NCBI RefSeq assembly: GCF_004341885.1
Contig: NZ_SLVX01000005.1
Coordinates: forward strand, 62,001 to 126,000
Length of the DNA stretch: 64,000 nt
Direction of reading: 5' to 3'
Origin: Shinella granuli
GTDB lineage: Bacteria > Pseudomonadota > Alphaproteobacteria > Rhizobiales > Rhizobiaceae
Shown: piece after piece, positions 17,591 through 26,582 of the stretch
Numbering within the stretch: the stretch's first letter is position 1
How the letters are laid out: each line of letters begins with the position of its first letter
Translations under genes and position numbers: made by a program
Notes under the pieces: model-generated
What the model saw: only the letters and a program-made list of their open reading frames with translations
What the model was told of the DNA's origin: nothing
Database searches by the model: none

Positions 17591-17759
17591 GGGCGGCGGG
17601 ACGGCGCCGCCTCGCCGCCCCTGTCTTTCGGCCGTCGCCGAAACCGGCTGGACCCAGCCGGAACATACATCCCGGAGGCGTTCCAAGGCCTCTTCCGGCC
17701 TCTTTGCGGGTGCTCCATGCCGCCCGTGAAACGGCCTGCGGAGGAGCCTCTTCCTCCGC
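17591..17759 (+). other. Structured, gene-free leader before the octad-repeat gene
   Basis: The 422 nt between the two divergent starts (17493-17914) hold no convincing gene. In the half nearest the repeat gene there are several perfect stems: GGGCGGCG with CGCCGCCC (17591-17598, 17613-17620), TTCGGC-cgtc-GCCGAA (17627-17642), CCGGCTGG-ac-CCAGCCGG (17643-17660) and GCGGAGGA-N6-TCCTCCGC (17738-17759). None is followed by a T-run. They may form a 5' leader; the fold does not match a riboswitch I recognise. Confidence 0.4.
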
Positions 17760-17914
17760 CGTCCTGCGCGCGAAAACACCTCGCTATCCCGCGGAAATCC
17801 CGGCTTTCCGGCCCGGCCTGCAGGTACAGGTTCAGGCAAGCTCGCCGCTGTATCGAAAATCAGCCGAATGGTGAATTTGCTGTTCTTCCGATTCCATACT
17901 TCAGGACTTTGCCC

Positions 17915-20900
17915 ATGACGTCGATCGTACCCTCCCTGAGCATCGCCCAGATCAAGCAACTCTCCATTTCCGCGATCCTGGCCTGGACGACCGAGGACGT
18001 CGCTTCGCTCTCCACCAGCCAGCTCAACGCCTTCTCCGCCAAGCAGATCGCGGCGCTGGAGGTGGAGGACATCGAGGTTCTCAACACGCGGCAACTGAGC
18101 GCCATCTCGCAGAGCGCCATCATCGGCCTGTCGCTCGACCAGCTCGGCGCCCTCGACAAATATGCCATCGAAAGCCTGGCGCCCTCCCAGGTCGCCGCCC
18201 TCACCACGTCCCAGGTGAAGGGCCTGTCGTCGGAGCAGGCGGAGGCGTTGACGGTCTCGCAGGTCCGCATGCTGAGCGCCGCGCAGCTTGCCGCCCTCGA
18301 CCCGGAGGATATCGCGACCTTCTCCACCGACGACATGGCGGCCATCAGCTACAAGGCCGTGCAGCTCCTGCGCACTGCGGCCATCGCCGCCCTTTCGCCC
18401 GAGCAGATCGGCGCCCTGACGCCGCTCGCCATCGCCGGCTTCACGCCCGCCCAGACCACCGCGCTGACCCCGGAGCAGATCGCAGCGCTCACGACGGCAC
18501 AGGTCGCGCTCCTCAAGCCGGCACAGATCGCGGCACTCAGCGCCCAGGCGGTCGCCGCCTTCGGCGAGGCCCAGATCGCCGCGCTCAGCACCAGCGCCCT
18601 GACCGGCCTCAAGCCGACCCAGATCAACGCGATGAGCACCGCGCAGATCGAGGCGCTGACCCCGACGCAGGTCCGCGCGCTCAGCGGCCAGCAGCTCACG
18701 GCCATGGGATCGTCCGGCCTTGCCACCTTCTCCAGCCAGGATATCGCCGCGATCTCCAGCCGCGCGATCCCCGCCCTCGGCATCGGCGTCATCGCGGCGC
18801 TTTCCGCCGAGCAGATCGAGGCCCTCAGTCCGTCCGCCATCCAGGCCCTGACGGTGATGCAGGTCAACGCCCTCCGTCCCGACCAGATCGGGCTCTTCTC
18901 CTCCGCCCAGGTGCGCGGGATGAACATGGCGCAGATCGGCGCGCTCGGCGCCGACGACATCGCAGCGCTCTCCAGCGACGCCCTTGCCGCCATCAGCAAT
19001 GCCGCGCTGAAGGGGCTCAACACCACCGCCATCGCCGCCCTTTCGCAGGAGCAGATCGAGGCGCTGTCGACGAGCCAGATCAACGCGCTTTCCGCAAAGC
19101 AGATCGCCGCGCTCGGCGCCGCCGGCATCGCCGTGTTCTCCACGCTCCAGATCGCCGCCGTCAGCAGCAGCGCCGTTCCCGGCCTGACGACCGTCCAGAT
19201 CGCCGCCCTCGATCTCGACCAGGTCGAGGCGTTCTCTCCGCTGCAGGCCAAGGCGCTCACCGCGGCACAGATCGCCGCGCTCGAGGCCGACGACCTCGCG
19301 GTGTTCTCGGCCGCCGACATCGCCGCCCTCTCGGCAAGCGCGGTGGCCGGCCTCACCACCGACACGATCGCCAGCTTCTCCACCGACCAGATCGCCGCGC
19401 TCAACGTGAAGTCGATCCCCGGCCTCACGACGCAGCAGATCGCCGCCCTCGACGCCGCGCAGGCCGAGGCGTTCACCGTCGCACAGGTCAAGGCGCTGAC
19501 GGCCCGGCAGGTCGGCGTCGTCTCTCCCGAGGCGCTGGAAACCTTCTCCACCGCCGATATCGCCGCCCTTTCGGTCAGCGCGCTTGCCAGCCTCGGCAGC
19601 GACGCCATCGCCAGCCTCTCCCCCGAGCAGATCGCTGCGCTGACGACCGGCCAGATCGCGGCCCTCAAGTCATCGCAGCTCGCCGCGCTCACCACCGAGC
19701 AGGTCGAGGCCTTCACCCCCAGCCAGGTCCGCGTCATGAGCGCCGCCCAGCTCGCCGCGCTGGCGCCGGACGCGGTCGCCACCTTCTCGACCGCGGACAT
19801 GGCGGCGATCAGCAACCGCGGCATTTCCGGCCTCAGCACCGCCGCGATCGCGACCCTTTCCACCGAGCAGATCGCCGCCCTCAGCGCCAGCGCGCTCGGC
19901 AGCCTGACGGGCACGCAGATCCGCGCCCTCGACGCGGAGCAGATCGAGGCGCTGTCTACGGCCCAGGTCGCGGCCCTCGGCGCAACGCAGATCGCAGCCC
20001 TCGGCCCCGAGGACATGGCTGTTCTCACCGAGGCGCATATCGCCGCGATCAACGCCAAGGCCATATCCGGCCTCAACAGCGAGGCCATCGCCGCGCTCTC
20101 CACCGACCAGATCGCCGCCCTCGGCACCAGCGCCATCGCCGCCCTGAAGGCCACGCAGATCGCCGCCCTTTCCCCCGAGCAGGTCGAGGCCTTCTCACCC
20201 GTGCAGGTCCGCGTGCTCAGCGCGCAGCAGATCGCGGCCCTCGGCGCGGATGATCTTGCCACCTTCTCCACGGAGGACATGGCGGCGATCAACGCCAAGG
20301 CGATGCAGGGCATCACCTCCGATGCCTTTACCGGGCTTTCGGACGAACAGGTCGGCGCACTCTCGACCGCGCAGATCGCCGGCCTCACCGCCAAGCAGTT
20401 CTCCACGATGGACGGCGCGTTCCTCGCCTTGCTCACCACCGACCAGATCGCGGCCCTCAGCGCCAGCGTCATCGCCATTCTCTCGCCCGGCCAGATCGAG
20501 GCGCTGAGCGCGGAGCAGATCGAGGCCCTCACCCCGGCGCAGGTCAAGGTGCTGACCGCCAACCAGCTTTCCGCATTGACCGCGGAAGACATCGCCACCT
20601 TCTCCAGCGCCGACCTCGCGGCGATCAGCAGCCGGGCGATTTCCGGGCTCGACACCGACGTCCTGTCCGGTCTTTCGGCCAGCCAGATCGCCGCCCTCGA
20701 CCGCTATACGATCGCGGGCATGAGCGCCCGGCAGATCGAGGCCCTCTCCTCCGCCCAGATCGCCGCGCTCACCACCGGGCAGATCGCCAGCCTCACGCCC
20801 ACCCAGGCCGGCGCCCTCGAGGCGGAAGACATCCGCGCGCTTTCGACCGCCCAGATCGCCGCCCTTTCTTTCCGGGCCATTTCCGGCCTTGGCGCGGGAA

Positions 20901-23900
20901 CCGTCACCGCGCTCTCCTCCGATCAACTCGCCGCCCTCAGCACGAGCAGCATGACGGGCCTCACCAGCAGCCAGCTCGATGCGCTGACCTCCGCACAGGT
21001 GAGCCAGCTTTCCACCGCACAGCTCCGGGCCCTCAGCGCCGCGCAGCTCGCCGGGCTTTCCGACGATATCGATGTGCTCTCCACCGCGCAGATCGCCAGC
21101 CTCAACCCGGCTTCGATCAGCGGCCTCACCACGGGCCAGATGGCGTCGCTCTCTGCCGACCAGGTCGCAGCCCTGACGACGGCGCAGATCGCAGGGCTCA
21201 ACGCCGGACAGGTCGGCGCGCTCAGCGTCGCCGACATCGCTTCGCTGACGACCGCGCAGATCAATGCGCTCAGCGGGGTCGGCATTTCCGGCCTGACCGC
21301 AAGCCAGATGGCGGCGCTGACCACGGCCCAGATCAACGCCCTCAACAACCGCCAGATGGCGGCATTGTCCTCCGCGCAGATCGCGGCGCTCGGAACCGAC
21401 AAGGTCGCAGCGCTCACCACGGCGCAGATCGCCGCCCTCAATGCCGGCAGCATCGCGGGCTTCACCTCCCAGCAACTCGCGGCCCTCAGCACCGCCCAGG
21501 CCGAAGCCCTGACAAGCGCGCAGGTCGGCTCCCTCAAATCCGACCAGATCAGCGAACTCGGCACCGACGACATCGCCACCTTCTCGCTGAAGGATATCGG
21601 CATGATCAGCTCCAGCGCCGTCGCCGGCCTGTCGCCGGCGGTGCTCGCCGCGCTCTCGACCGCACAGATCGCCGCCTTCAGCACCGCCGCCATCGGCGCG
21701 ATGAGCGCCCAGCAGCTCGCCGCGCTTTCCACCGCGCAGGCCGAGGCGCTGACCAGCCAGCAGGTCGCCGCTCTGAACTCCACCCAACTCAGCGCCTTCG
21801 GTGCCGATGACCTCGCCACCTTCTCGACGCGGGATATCGCGGCGATCGGCTCGAACGCCATTGCCGGCCTCTCCACCGAAACGCTCGCGGCCCTTTCGAC
21901 CGCCCAGATCGCCGCCTTCAGCGCCGCCGGCATCGGCGGCATGACGGCACGGCAGTTCGAGGCGCTCAGCGTCGCCCAGGCCGAGGCGCTCACCAGCACC
22001 CAGATCGGCGCGATGAACTCGGCACAGCTTGCGGCACTCGGGGCAGACGATATCGCCACCTTCTCGACCCGCGAGATCGCCGCCATCGGCGCAAACGCCG
22101 TTTCCGGCCTTTCGACGGCCGCGATTGCCAACCTCTCCACGGCGCAGATCGCCGCCCTCAGCACCGCCGCCATCGGCGGCCTTGCGACCCGGCAGATCCA
22201 GGCCTTCACCAGCGCCCAGCTCGGCGCCCTGTCGTCCGCCCAGGTCCGCGCGCTCGATGCCCGGCAGATCGCGATGCTCGGCACGGAGTATATCGCCGGG
22301 CTCTCGACGGATCAGGTCGCCGCCCTCAGCACGGCCGCCATTGCCGGCCTTTCCACCGACCAGATCGCGGCGCTCTCCACCGCCCAGGCCGAGGCGCTGA
22401 CCAGCCAGCAGGTCGGCGCCCTCACCTCGCGCCAGATCGCGGCCCTCGACCTCGAAGACCTCGACACGTTCTCTGTCGCCGACATGGCGGCGATCAGCTC
22501 CAGCGCCATGTCGGGCCTGTCGACCGACATGCTCGCCTCGCTGAGGACGAGCCAGATCGCCGCCCTCGGCCCGGCCGGCCTTGCCGGCATGACGAGCAGC
22601 CAGATCGCCGCCCTTTCCACCGACCAGGTTGGCGCGCTCACCACGGCCCAGCTTGCCGCCCTCGGCTCGCGGCAGACCGCGGCGCTCAGCACGGACGACA
22701 TCGCCGCCCTTTCGCCGGCGCAGATCGCCGCCCTCGGCTCGGCCGGCGTCGCCGGCCTCACCACGAGCCAGATCGCCGCTCTTTCCACCGGCCAGGCCGA
22801 AGCGCTGACCAGCACCCAGATCGCCGCGCTCAGCTCCACCCAGATCGCCGCCTTCGGCGCCGATACGCTGGGAACCTTCACTAACGCCGAGATGGCCGTG
22901 ATCACCTCCGGCGCGGTCTCCGGCCTGTCGCCGGCGACCATCGCCGCCCTGACGACGGCCCAGATCGCCGCGCTGAACGGCGCGGGCCTGACATCCACGC
23001 AGATCAATGCCTTCAGCAGCGACCAACTGGAGGCGCTAACCAAGACCCAGCTCGCCGCCTTCGGCTCGGCGCAGGTCGGCGCGCTCGGCACGGACGACAT
23101 CGCCGTGCTTTCGCCCGAGCAGATCGCCGCCCTCGGCACCGCCGGCATCGCCGCCCTCTCCACCGCGCAGATCGCGGCGCTTTCCAGCAGCCAGGCCGAG
23201 GCTTTGACCAGCAAACAGGTCGCCGTGCTGAATTCACACCAGATCGCGGCGCTGGAGGCCGAGGACCTCGAGCTGTTCTCGACCGCCGATCTCGCCGCGA
23301 TCAATTCGCGGGCCATTTCGGGCCTGTCGACGGCGATGCTCGCCACGCTCAGCCCCGAGCAGATCGCCGCCTTCAGCCCCTCCGGCATTTCCGGCCTGTC
23401 GAGCGCGCAGATCGGGGCGCTTACCGCCGATCAGGTCGAGGCGCTGACGAGCGCCCAGGTGGGCGCCCTGACCTCGCAGCAGATCGCCGCGCTCGATGCG
23501 GACGATCTCGCGCTGTTCTCGACGGCCGACATGGCCGCGATCGGCTCCAGCGCGATTGCCGGCCTGTCGCCGGCCGTGCTCGCCGGCTTCTCGGCCAGCC
23601 AGATCGCCGCGCTCAGCGCCGCCGGGATCGGCGGGCTCACCACCAGCCAGGTCGCCGCCCTGACGTCGGCGCAGGTCGCCGGCCTTTCCACCCAGCAGCT
23701 TGGTGCGCTCAGCTCGAAACAGGTGGCCGCGCTCGATGCCATCGACGTCAGCGCGCTGACACCCGCCCAGATCGCGGCGCTCAGCACGAGCGGCGTTGCC
23801 GGGCTCACCAGCACGCAGACCGCCGGCCTGACGCTGGAACAGGTCGAGGCCCTCACCACGAGCCAGATCGCCGCTCTCGGTTCGTCGGCCCTTGCCGGCC

Positions 23901-24709
23901 TTTCGACCGAAGCGCTCGACACGTTCTCGCACGGCAAGCTCGCCGCCATCAGCGCCAGCGCGATCAAGGGCCTGCCGCCGGGCTACATGGCAACGCTCTC
24001 CGAGAGCGAGATCGCCGCCCTCAGCACGGCGGCGATCACCGGCCTCAGCAGCGCCCAGATCGCCGCGCTCAGCACCGCGCAGGTGGAAGCCTTCTCGCTT
24101 GCCCAGATCGGCGCGCTGAGCCTGCCGGGCATTGCCGGCCTCACCTCCGCGCAAATGCAGACCATCTCCACCGAGGAGCTGGCGGCGATCGGCACGGCGG
24201 CCATCCGCGGGCTTTCGAGCGGCACGATCGGCGCGCTGTCGACGGCCTCGATCGCCGCCCTGTCGACGGCCCAGGTCGCCGCCCTCACCTATGGCCAGAT
24301 GTCGGCGCTCGGTCCCCAGCAGGTGGGGGCGCTCTCGTCCGACCAGATCGGTGCCCTGACGGCGACGCAGGCCGCGGCCCTCGGGGCCGACGATCTCGCC
24401 ACCTTCTCGACCGAGGACATCATCTCGCTGAGTTCGAACGCGATTTCCGGCCTCAGCACGGCAACGCTCGCCGGTCTTACGCCCGAGCAGGCCGCCGCCT
24501 TCACGCCCGGCCAGCTTGCCGCCATGACCTCCGCGCAGATCAATGCCCTGCCGCAGGGCGGCGGTGCGGGCGTGCAGAGCTTCGCCTTCTCCGCCATGGG
24601 CGGCGAACCGGCACCGGTCGCGGAAGACACCGGAACAGGCGAGCCGCAGGCCGAGAGCGACGCGCAATCCGAGATCGCGTCGATCATCTCGTCCTACCTC
24701 GCGGTCTGA
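17915..24709 (+). CDS. Giant octapeptide-repeat protein, unknown function
   Basis: 2264 residues, almost all tandem eight-residue units with consensus L-[ST]-[TS]-x-Q-[IV]-A-A, roughly 270 by length. The S/T-x-x-Q/E at the start of each unit has the form of a helix N-cap, so a solenoid of short helices is plausible, though a structure prediction is needed. Superimposed is a ten-unit (80-residue) period marked by GADD[LI]ATFS segments. Composition is Ala/Leu/Ser/Thr/Gln-rich, nearly free of Cys and Trp. There is no N-terminal signal peptide. The last ~60 residues break the repeat (GGGAGVQSFAFSAMGGEP), become acidic and end in IISSYLAV, which could be a C-terminal type I secretion signal. ATG 17915 has AGGA 8 nt upstream; the 66 in-frame residues before it are unlike the protein. 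Confidence 0.85.
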   Translation: MTSIVPSLSIAQIKQLSISAILAWTTEDVASLSTSQLNAFSAKQIAALEVEDIEVLNTRQLSAISQSAIIGLSLDQLGALDKYAIESLAPSQVAALTTSQVKGLSSEQAEALTVSQVRMLSAAQLAALDPEDIATFSTDDMAAISYKAVQLLRTAAIAALSPEQIGALTPLAIAGFTPAQTTALTPEQIAALTTAQVALLKPAQIAALSAQAVAAFGEAQIAALSTSALTGLKPTQINAMSTAQIEALTPTQVRALSGQQLTAMGSSGLATFSSQDIAAISSRAIPALGIGVIAALSAEQIEALSPSAIQALTVMQVNALRPDQIGLFSSAQVRGMNMAQIGALGADDIAALSSDALAAISNAALKGLNTTAIAALSQEQIEALSTSQINALSAKQIAALGAAGIAVFSTLQIAAVSSSAVPGLTTVQIAALDLDQVEAFSPLQAKALTAAQIAALEADDLAVFSAADIAALSASAVAGLTTDTIASFSTDQIAALNVKSIPGLTTQQIAALDAAQAEAFTVAQVKALTARQVGVVSPEALETFSTADIAALSVSALASLGSDAIASLSPEQIAALTTGQIAALKSSQLAALTTEQVEAFTPSQVRVMSAAQLAALAPDAVATFSTADMAAISNRGISGLSTAAIATLSTEQIAALSASALGSLTGTQIRALDAEQIEALSTAQVAALGATQIAALGPEDMAVLTEAHIAAINAKAISGLNSEAIAALSTDQIAALGTSAIAALKATQIAALSPEQVEAFSPVQVRVLSAQQIAALGADDLATFSTEDMAAINAKAMQGITSDAFTGLSDEQVGALSTAQIAGLTAKQFSTMDGAFLALLTTDQIAALSASVIAILSPGQIEALSAEQIEALTPAQVKVLTANQLSALTAEDIATFSSADLAAISSRAISGLDTDVLSGLSASQIAALDRYTIAGMSARQIEALSSAQIAALTTGQIASLTPTQAGALEAEDIRALSTAQIAALSFRAISGLGAGTVTALSSDQLAALSTSSMTGLTSSQLDALTSAQVSQLSTAQLRALSAAQLAGLSDDIDVLSTAQIASLNPASISGLTTGQMASLSADQVAALTTAQIAGLNAGQVGALSVADIASLTTAQINALSGVGISGLTASQMAALTTAQINALNNRQMAALSSAQIAALGTDKVAALTTAQIAALNAGSIAGFTSQQLAALSTAQAEALTSAQVGSLKSDQISELGTDDIATFSLKDIGMISSSAVAGLSPAVLAALSTAQIAAFSTAAIGAMSAQQLAALSTAQAEALTSQQVAALNSTQLSAFGADDLATFSTRDIAAIGSNAIAGLSTETLAALSTAQIAAFSAAGIGGMTARQFEALSVAQAEALTSTQIGAMNSAQLAALGADDIATFSTREIAAIGANAVSGLSTAAIANLSTAQIAALSTAAIGGLATRQIQAFTSAQLGALSSAQVRALDARQIAMLGTEYIAGLSTDQVAALSTAAIAGLSTDQIAALSTAQAEALTSQQVGALTSRQIAALDLEDLDTFSVADMAAISSSAMSGLSTDMLASLRTSQIAALGPAGLAGMTSSQIAALSTDQVGALTTAQLAALGSRQTAALSTDDIAALSPAQIAALGSAGVAGLTTSQIAALSTGQAEALTSTQIAALSSTQIAAFGADTLGTFTNAEMAVITSGAVSGLSPATIAALTTAQIAALNGAGLTSTQINAFSSDQLEALTKTQLAAFGSAQVGALGTDDIAVLSPEQIAALGTAGIAALSTAQIAALSSSQAEALTSKQVAVLNSHQIAALEAEDLELFSTADLAAINSRAISGLSTAMLATLSPEQIAAFSPSGISGLSSAQIGALTADQVEALTSAQVGALTSQQIAALDADDLALFSTADMAAIGSSAIAGLSPAVLAGFSASQIAALSAAGIGGLTTSQVAALTSAQVAGLSTQQLGALSSKQVAALDAIDVSALTPAQIAALSTSGVAGLTSTQTAGLTLEQVEALTTSQIAALGSSALAGLSTEALDTFSHGKLAAISASAIKGLPPGYMATLSESEIAALSTAAITGLSSAQIAALSTAQVEAFSLAQIGALSLPGIAGLTSAQMQTISTEELAAIGTAAIRGLSSGTIGALSTASIAALSTAQVAALTYGQMSALGPQQVGALSSDQIGALTATQAAALGADDLATFSTEDIISLSSNAISGLSTATLAGLTPEQAAAFTPGQLAAMTSAQINALPQGGGAGVQSFAFSAMGGEPAPVAEDTGTGEPQAESDAQSEIASIISSYLAV
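17957..24540 (+). repeat. 24-nt coding repeat with a 240-nt higher-order period
   Basis: Every octapeptide is 24 nt. The segments encoding GADD-ATFS-like units recur exactly 240 nt apart over long stretches: near 19290, 19530, 19770, 20010 and 20250, and again near 21564, 21804 and 22044. Elsewhere the spacing shifts by multiples of 24 nt (for example about 336 nt from 20250 to 20586). Codons vary between units, so the repeat is stronger in protein than in DNA, which suggests an old array under selection for the protein. Confidence 0.9.
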
Positions 24710-24734
24710 CCGATCTGCCGGACCTGAAAACGCG

Positions 24735-24758
24735 TTCGCCCCGGCAAGCCGGGGCGAA
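24735..24758 (+). terminator. Hairpin terminator after the octad-repeat gene
   Basis: A perfect 10-bp stem, TTCGCCCCGG-caag-CCGGGGCGAA, lies 25 nt after the stop, between two convergent genes. Only a short T-containing stretch (ATGCATTTCC) follows. It could serve both directions. The rest of 24710-24851 shows nothing else. Confidence 0.7.
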
Positions 24759-24851
24759 ATGCATTTCCACCGACTGTTCGGGTCGCTGCGGTGGCCTTGA
24801 CGGCCTTCGTCGCGCGGATTCGCGCTCTCTCCTCGCCGGAGCTTTTGGGGA

Positions 24852-26582
24852 TCACGTCAGCTCAACGCCATGATAGGTCTTCAGCCGCGCCCGAACGGCG
24901 GCGATCTCATCGGCGCGGCGGGCCGCGTCCCAGCCGAGCGCCTCGCTTGCCTGGAGGGCGAGCGCCTCGACCAGCCGGGCCGTCAGGCGGCCGGTCACGG
25001 CCAGCGTCGTGCGGCGGAAGGCAAGGTCAGCAAGGGAACCGACCTGCTCGTGGCGCAGCAGATAGTCCATCTCGCCGGTGCTGTAGTCCGCAGCGTCGGG
25101 AAGCGGCGCATCGGCGGGAAACGCCGCGACATGCGCCGCGACGATCCGCGCCGTCGTGCCGTAGTGCGCGAAAAGGTCCGCGATGCGCTTTTCCGCAAGC
25201 CCCGTTTCCTGCGCGAGACCGGAGATCCACGCCTGCCTTGCCGCCTCGGTCTTCGGGTAATCGCGCCCGCCGCCGATGGCGAGGTCGCGGGTGGAGACCC
25301 TGCGGCTGGCGGACAGGCGCTTCAGCAGCATGTCCGCCACTTCTTCCGCATAACCGCGGAAGGTCGTCCACTTGCCGCCGACGAGCGAATAGACCGGATA
25401 GGGCCGGCTGGCGGTAGGTTCGAGGATCGGCGTCGCGTGGTCACGGGTGATGAGGCCCGGATCCTTCGCATCGGAGGCCGGCAGCGGACGGATGCCGCTA
25501 TAGACATAGACGATCTGGTCGCGGGAAAAGCGAAGCTTCGGCAGGAGCCTGCGCAGGCTTTCGAGCAGGTATTCCACCTCGTCGGGCTCGCAGCGCACCG
25601 TGTCGGGATCGGCGGCCTTGATATCGGTGGAGCCGGCAAGGGCGCGGCCGAGATATTCGAAGACCAGGCAGATGCGCCCGTCATCCGCCTCGAAATAGAT
25701 CATCCGCCCCTTCAATTCCTTCAGCAGGTCCGGATGGTCGAGCAGGATATGCGACCCCTTGGTGCCGCCGATCATGCGCGAGGGTTCGCCGAGGATGGCA
25801 TTCACCTCGTCGATCCAGGGACCGGCCGCATTGACGACGATCTTCGGCCGCACGGTCGCCGCCGCCTCGCCGGCAAGGCTCTTCACCGTCAGTGCGCCAT
25901 CCTCGGCGCGTTCCAGCCGGACATGGTTGAGGGCGACGGAGCGCGGGCTGTCGGCAAGGCCGTCGCGCACGAGTTCGAAGATCAGGCGCTCGGGATGGGT
26001 GACGGTGGCGTCGTAATAGGTGCCGGTCGCCACGATGTCGGGCGTCAGCGCCGGCAGGTCGCGCAGCGAGGCGGCCCGGCTCGCCGTCGAATGCCGCGGC
26101 ATGACACGGTGGCGCGCGCCGTAGAAGTCGTAGAGCATCAGGCCGATCTTGACGAGCAACGCGCCGCGGCTGCGCGGGGCGCTCTTCGAGCCGAACAGCG
26201 TGCGCAGCGCCGCGCCGACGCCCTTCGTCCAGGAGAAGATCGGGATCAGCGTCGGCAGCGGTTTGACGTAATGCGGCGCATTGGCGAGCAGCAGGTTGCG
26301 CTCCAGCGTCGACTGCGCGACGAGGCGGAATTCACCCGTCTCGAGATATTTCAGCCCGCCATGGATGAGGCGGGAGGGCGCGGCGCTGGTGCCGGCGGCA
26401 TAATCGTTCTTCTCGACCAGCAGGCAGTCGAGCCCCTGCGCCGTCAGGTCGCGGAAAAGGCCCGCGCCGTTGACCCCCGCCCCGACGATGAGCACGTCGA
26501 GTGTGCCGCGCGCCGCCATCGCCGCCATTCGTTCGCCCATGCCGCCGGGAAAGGCGGCGGCGCCTGCCGCATTCGCATTCAT
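24852..26582 (-). CDS. Glycerol-3-phosphate dehydrogenase-like FAD enzyme (GlpD/EryB type)
   Basis: 576 residues. The N-terminal FAD-binding motif is VLIVGAGVNGAGLFRDL, followed by the GlpD signatures SRLIHGGLKYLETGEFRLV, GTKGSHILLDHP, GSTDIKAADPDTVRCEPDE and GGKWTTFRGYAEEVAD, plus a C-terminal helical domain. GlpD oxidises sn-glycerol 3-phosphate at the membrane and passes electrons to quinone. Here it follows a DeoR regulator and an FGGY kinase rather than glpFK, so another polyol phosphate is possible, as with the erythritol enzyme EryB in Rhizobiales. Its ATG overlaps the regulator stop. Confidence 0.88.
   Translation of the reverse strand: MNANAAGAAAFPGGMGERMAAMAARGTLDVLIVGAGVNGAGLFRDLTAQGLDCLLVEKNDYAAGTSAAPSRLIHGGLKYLETGEFRLVAQSTLERNLLLANAPHYVKPLPTLIPIFSWTKGVGAALRTLFGSKSAPRSRGALLVKIGLMLYDFYGARHRVMPRHSTASRAASLRDLPALTPDIVATGTYYDATVTHPERLIFELVRDGLADSPRSVALNHVRLERAEDGALTVKSLAGEAAATVRPKIVVNAAGPWIDEVNAILGEPSRMIGGTKGSHILLDHPDLLKELKGRMIYFEADDGRICLVFEYLGRALAGSTDIKAADPDTVRCEPDEVEYLLESLRRLLPKLRFSRDQIVYVYSGIRPLPASDAKDPGLITRDHATPILEPTASRPYPVYSLVGGKWTTFRGYAEEVADMLLKRLSASRRVSTRDLAIGGGRDYPKTEAARQAWISGLAQETGLAEKRIADLFAHYGTTARIVAAHVAAFPADAPLPDAADYSTGEMDYLLRHEQVGSLADLAFRRTTLAVTGRLTARLVEALALQASEALGWDAARRADEIAAVRARLKTYHGVELT

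Noticed and set aside
14928-17729. A ~930-residue open frame on the plus strand opposite the YdeP-like gene
   Set aside because: Composition is Arg/His/Asp/Gly-rich without any family motif, and the minus strand encodes a clear molybdopterin oxidoreductase throughout.
17591-17759. A known riboswitch ahead of the octad-repeat gene
   Set aside because: The stems are simple and none of the conserved cores I can recall (cobalamin, TPP, SAM, moco, c-di-GMP) is present.
17717-17914. In-frame extension of the octad-repeat protein upstream of 17915
   Set aside because: The 66 extra residues are Pro/Arg/Cys-rich, unlike the rest, run through a hairpin and lack a ribosome site; ATG 17915 has AGGA at 8 nt.
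20195-23026. Long open frames antisense to the octad-repeat gene (several hundred residues each)
   Set aside because: They mirror the repeat in GC-rich codons, give Arg/Gly/Asp-rich low-complexity products and have no ribosome sites; they are shadows of the real gene.
17957-24540. Regular repeats that could be taken for a CRISPR array or a minisatellite
   Set aside because: The repeat unit is 24 nt with varied codons, stays in one reading frame for 6.8 kb and encodes octapeptides; there are no constant repeats separated by unique spacers.
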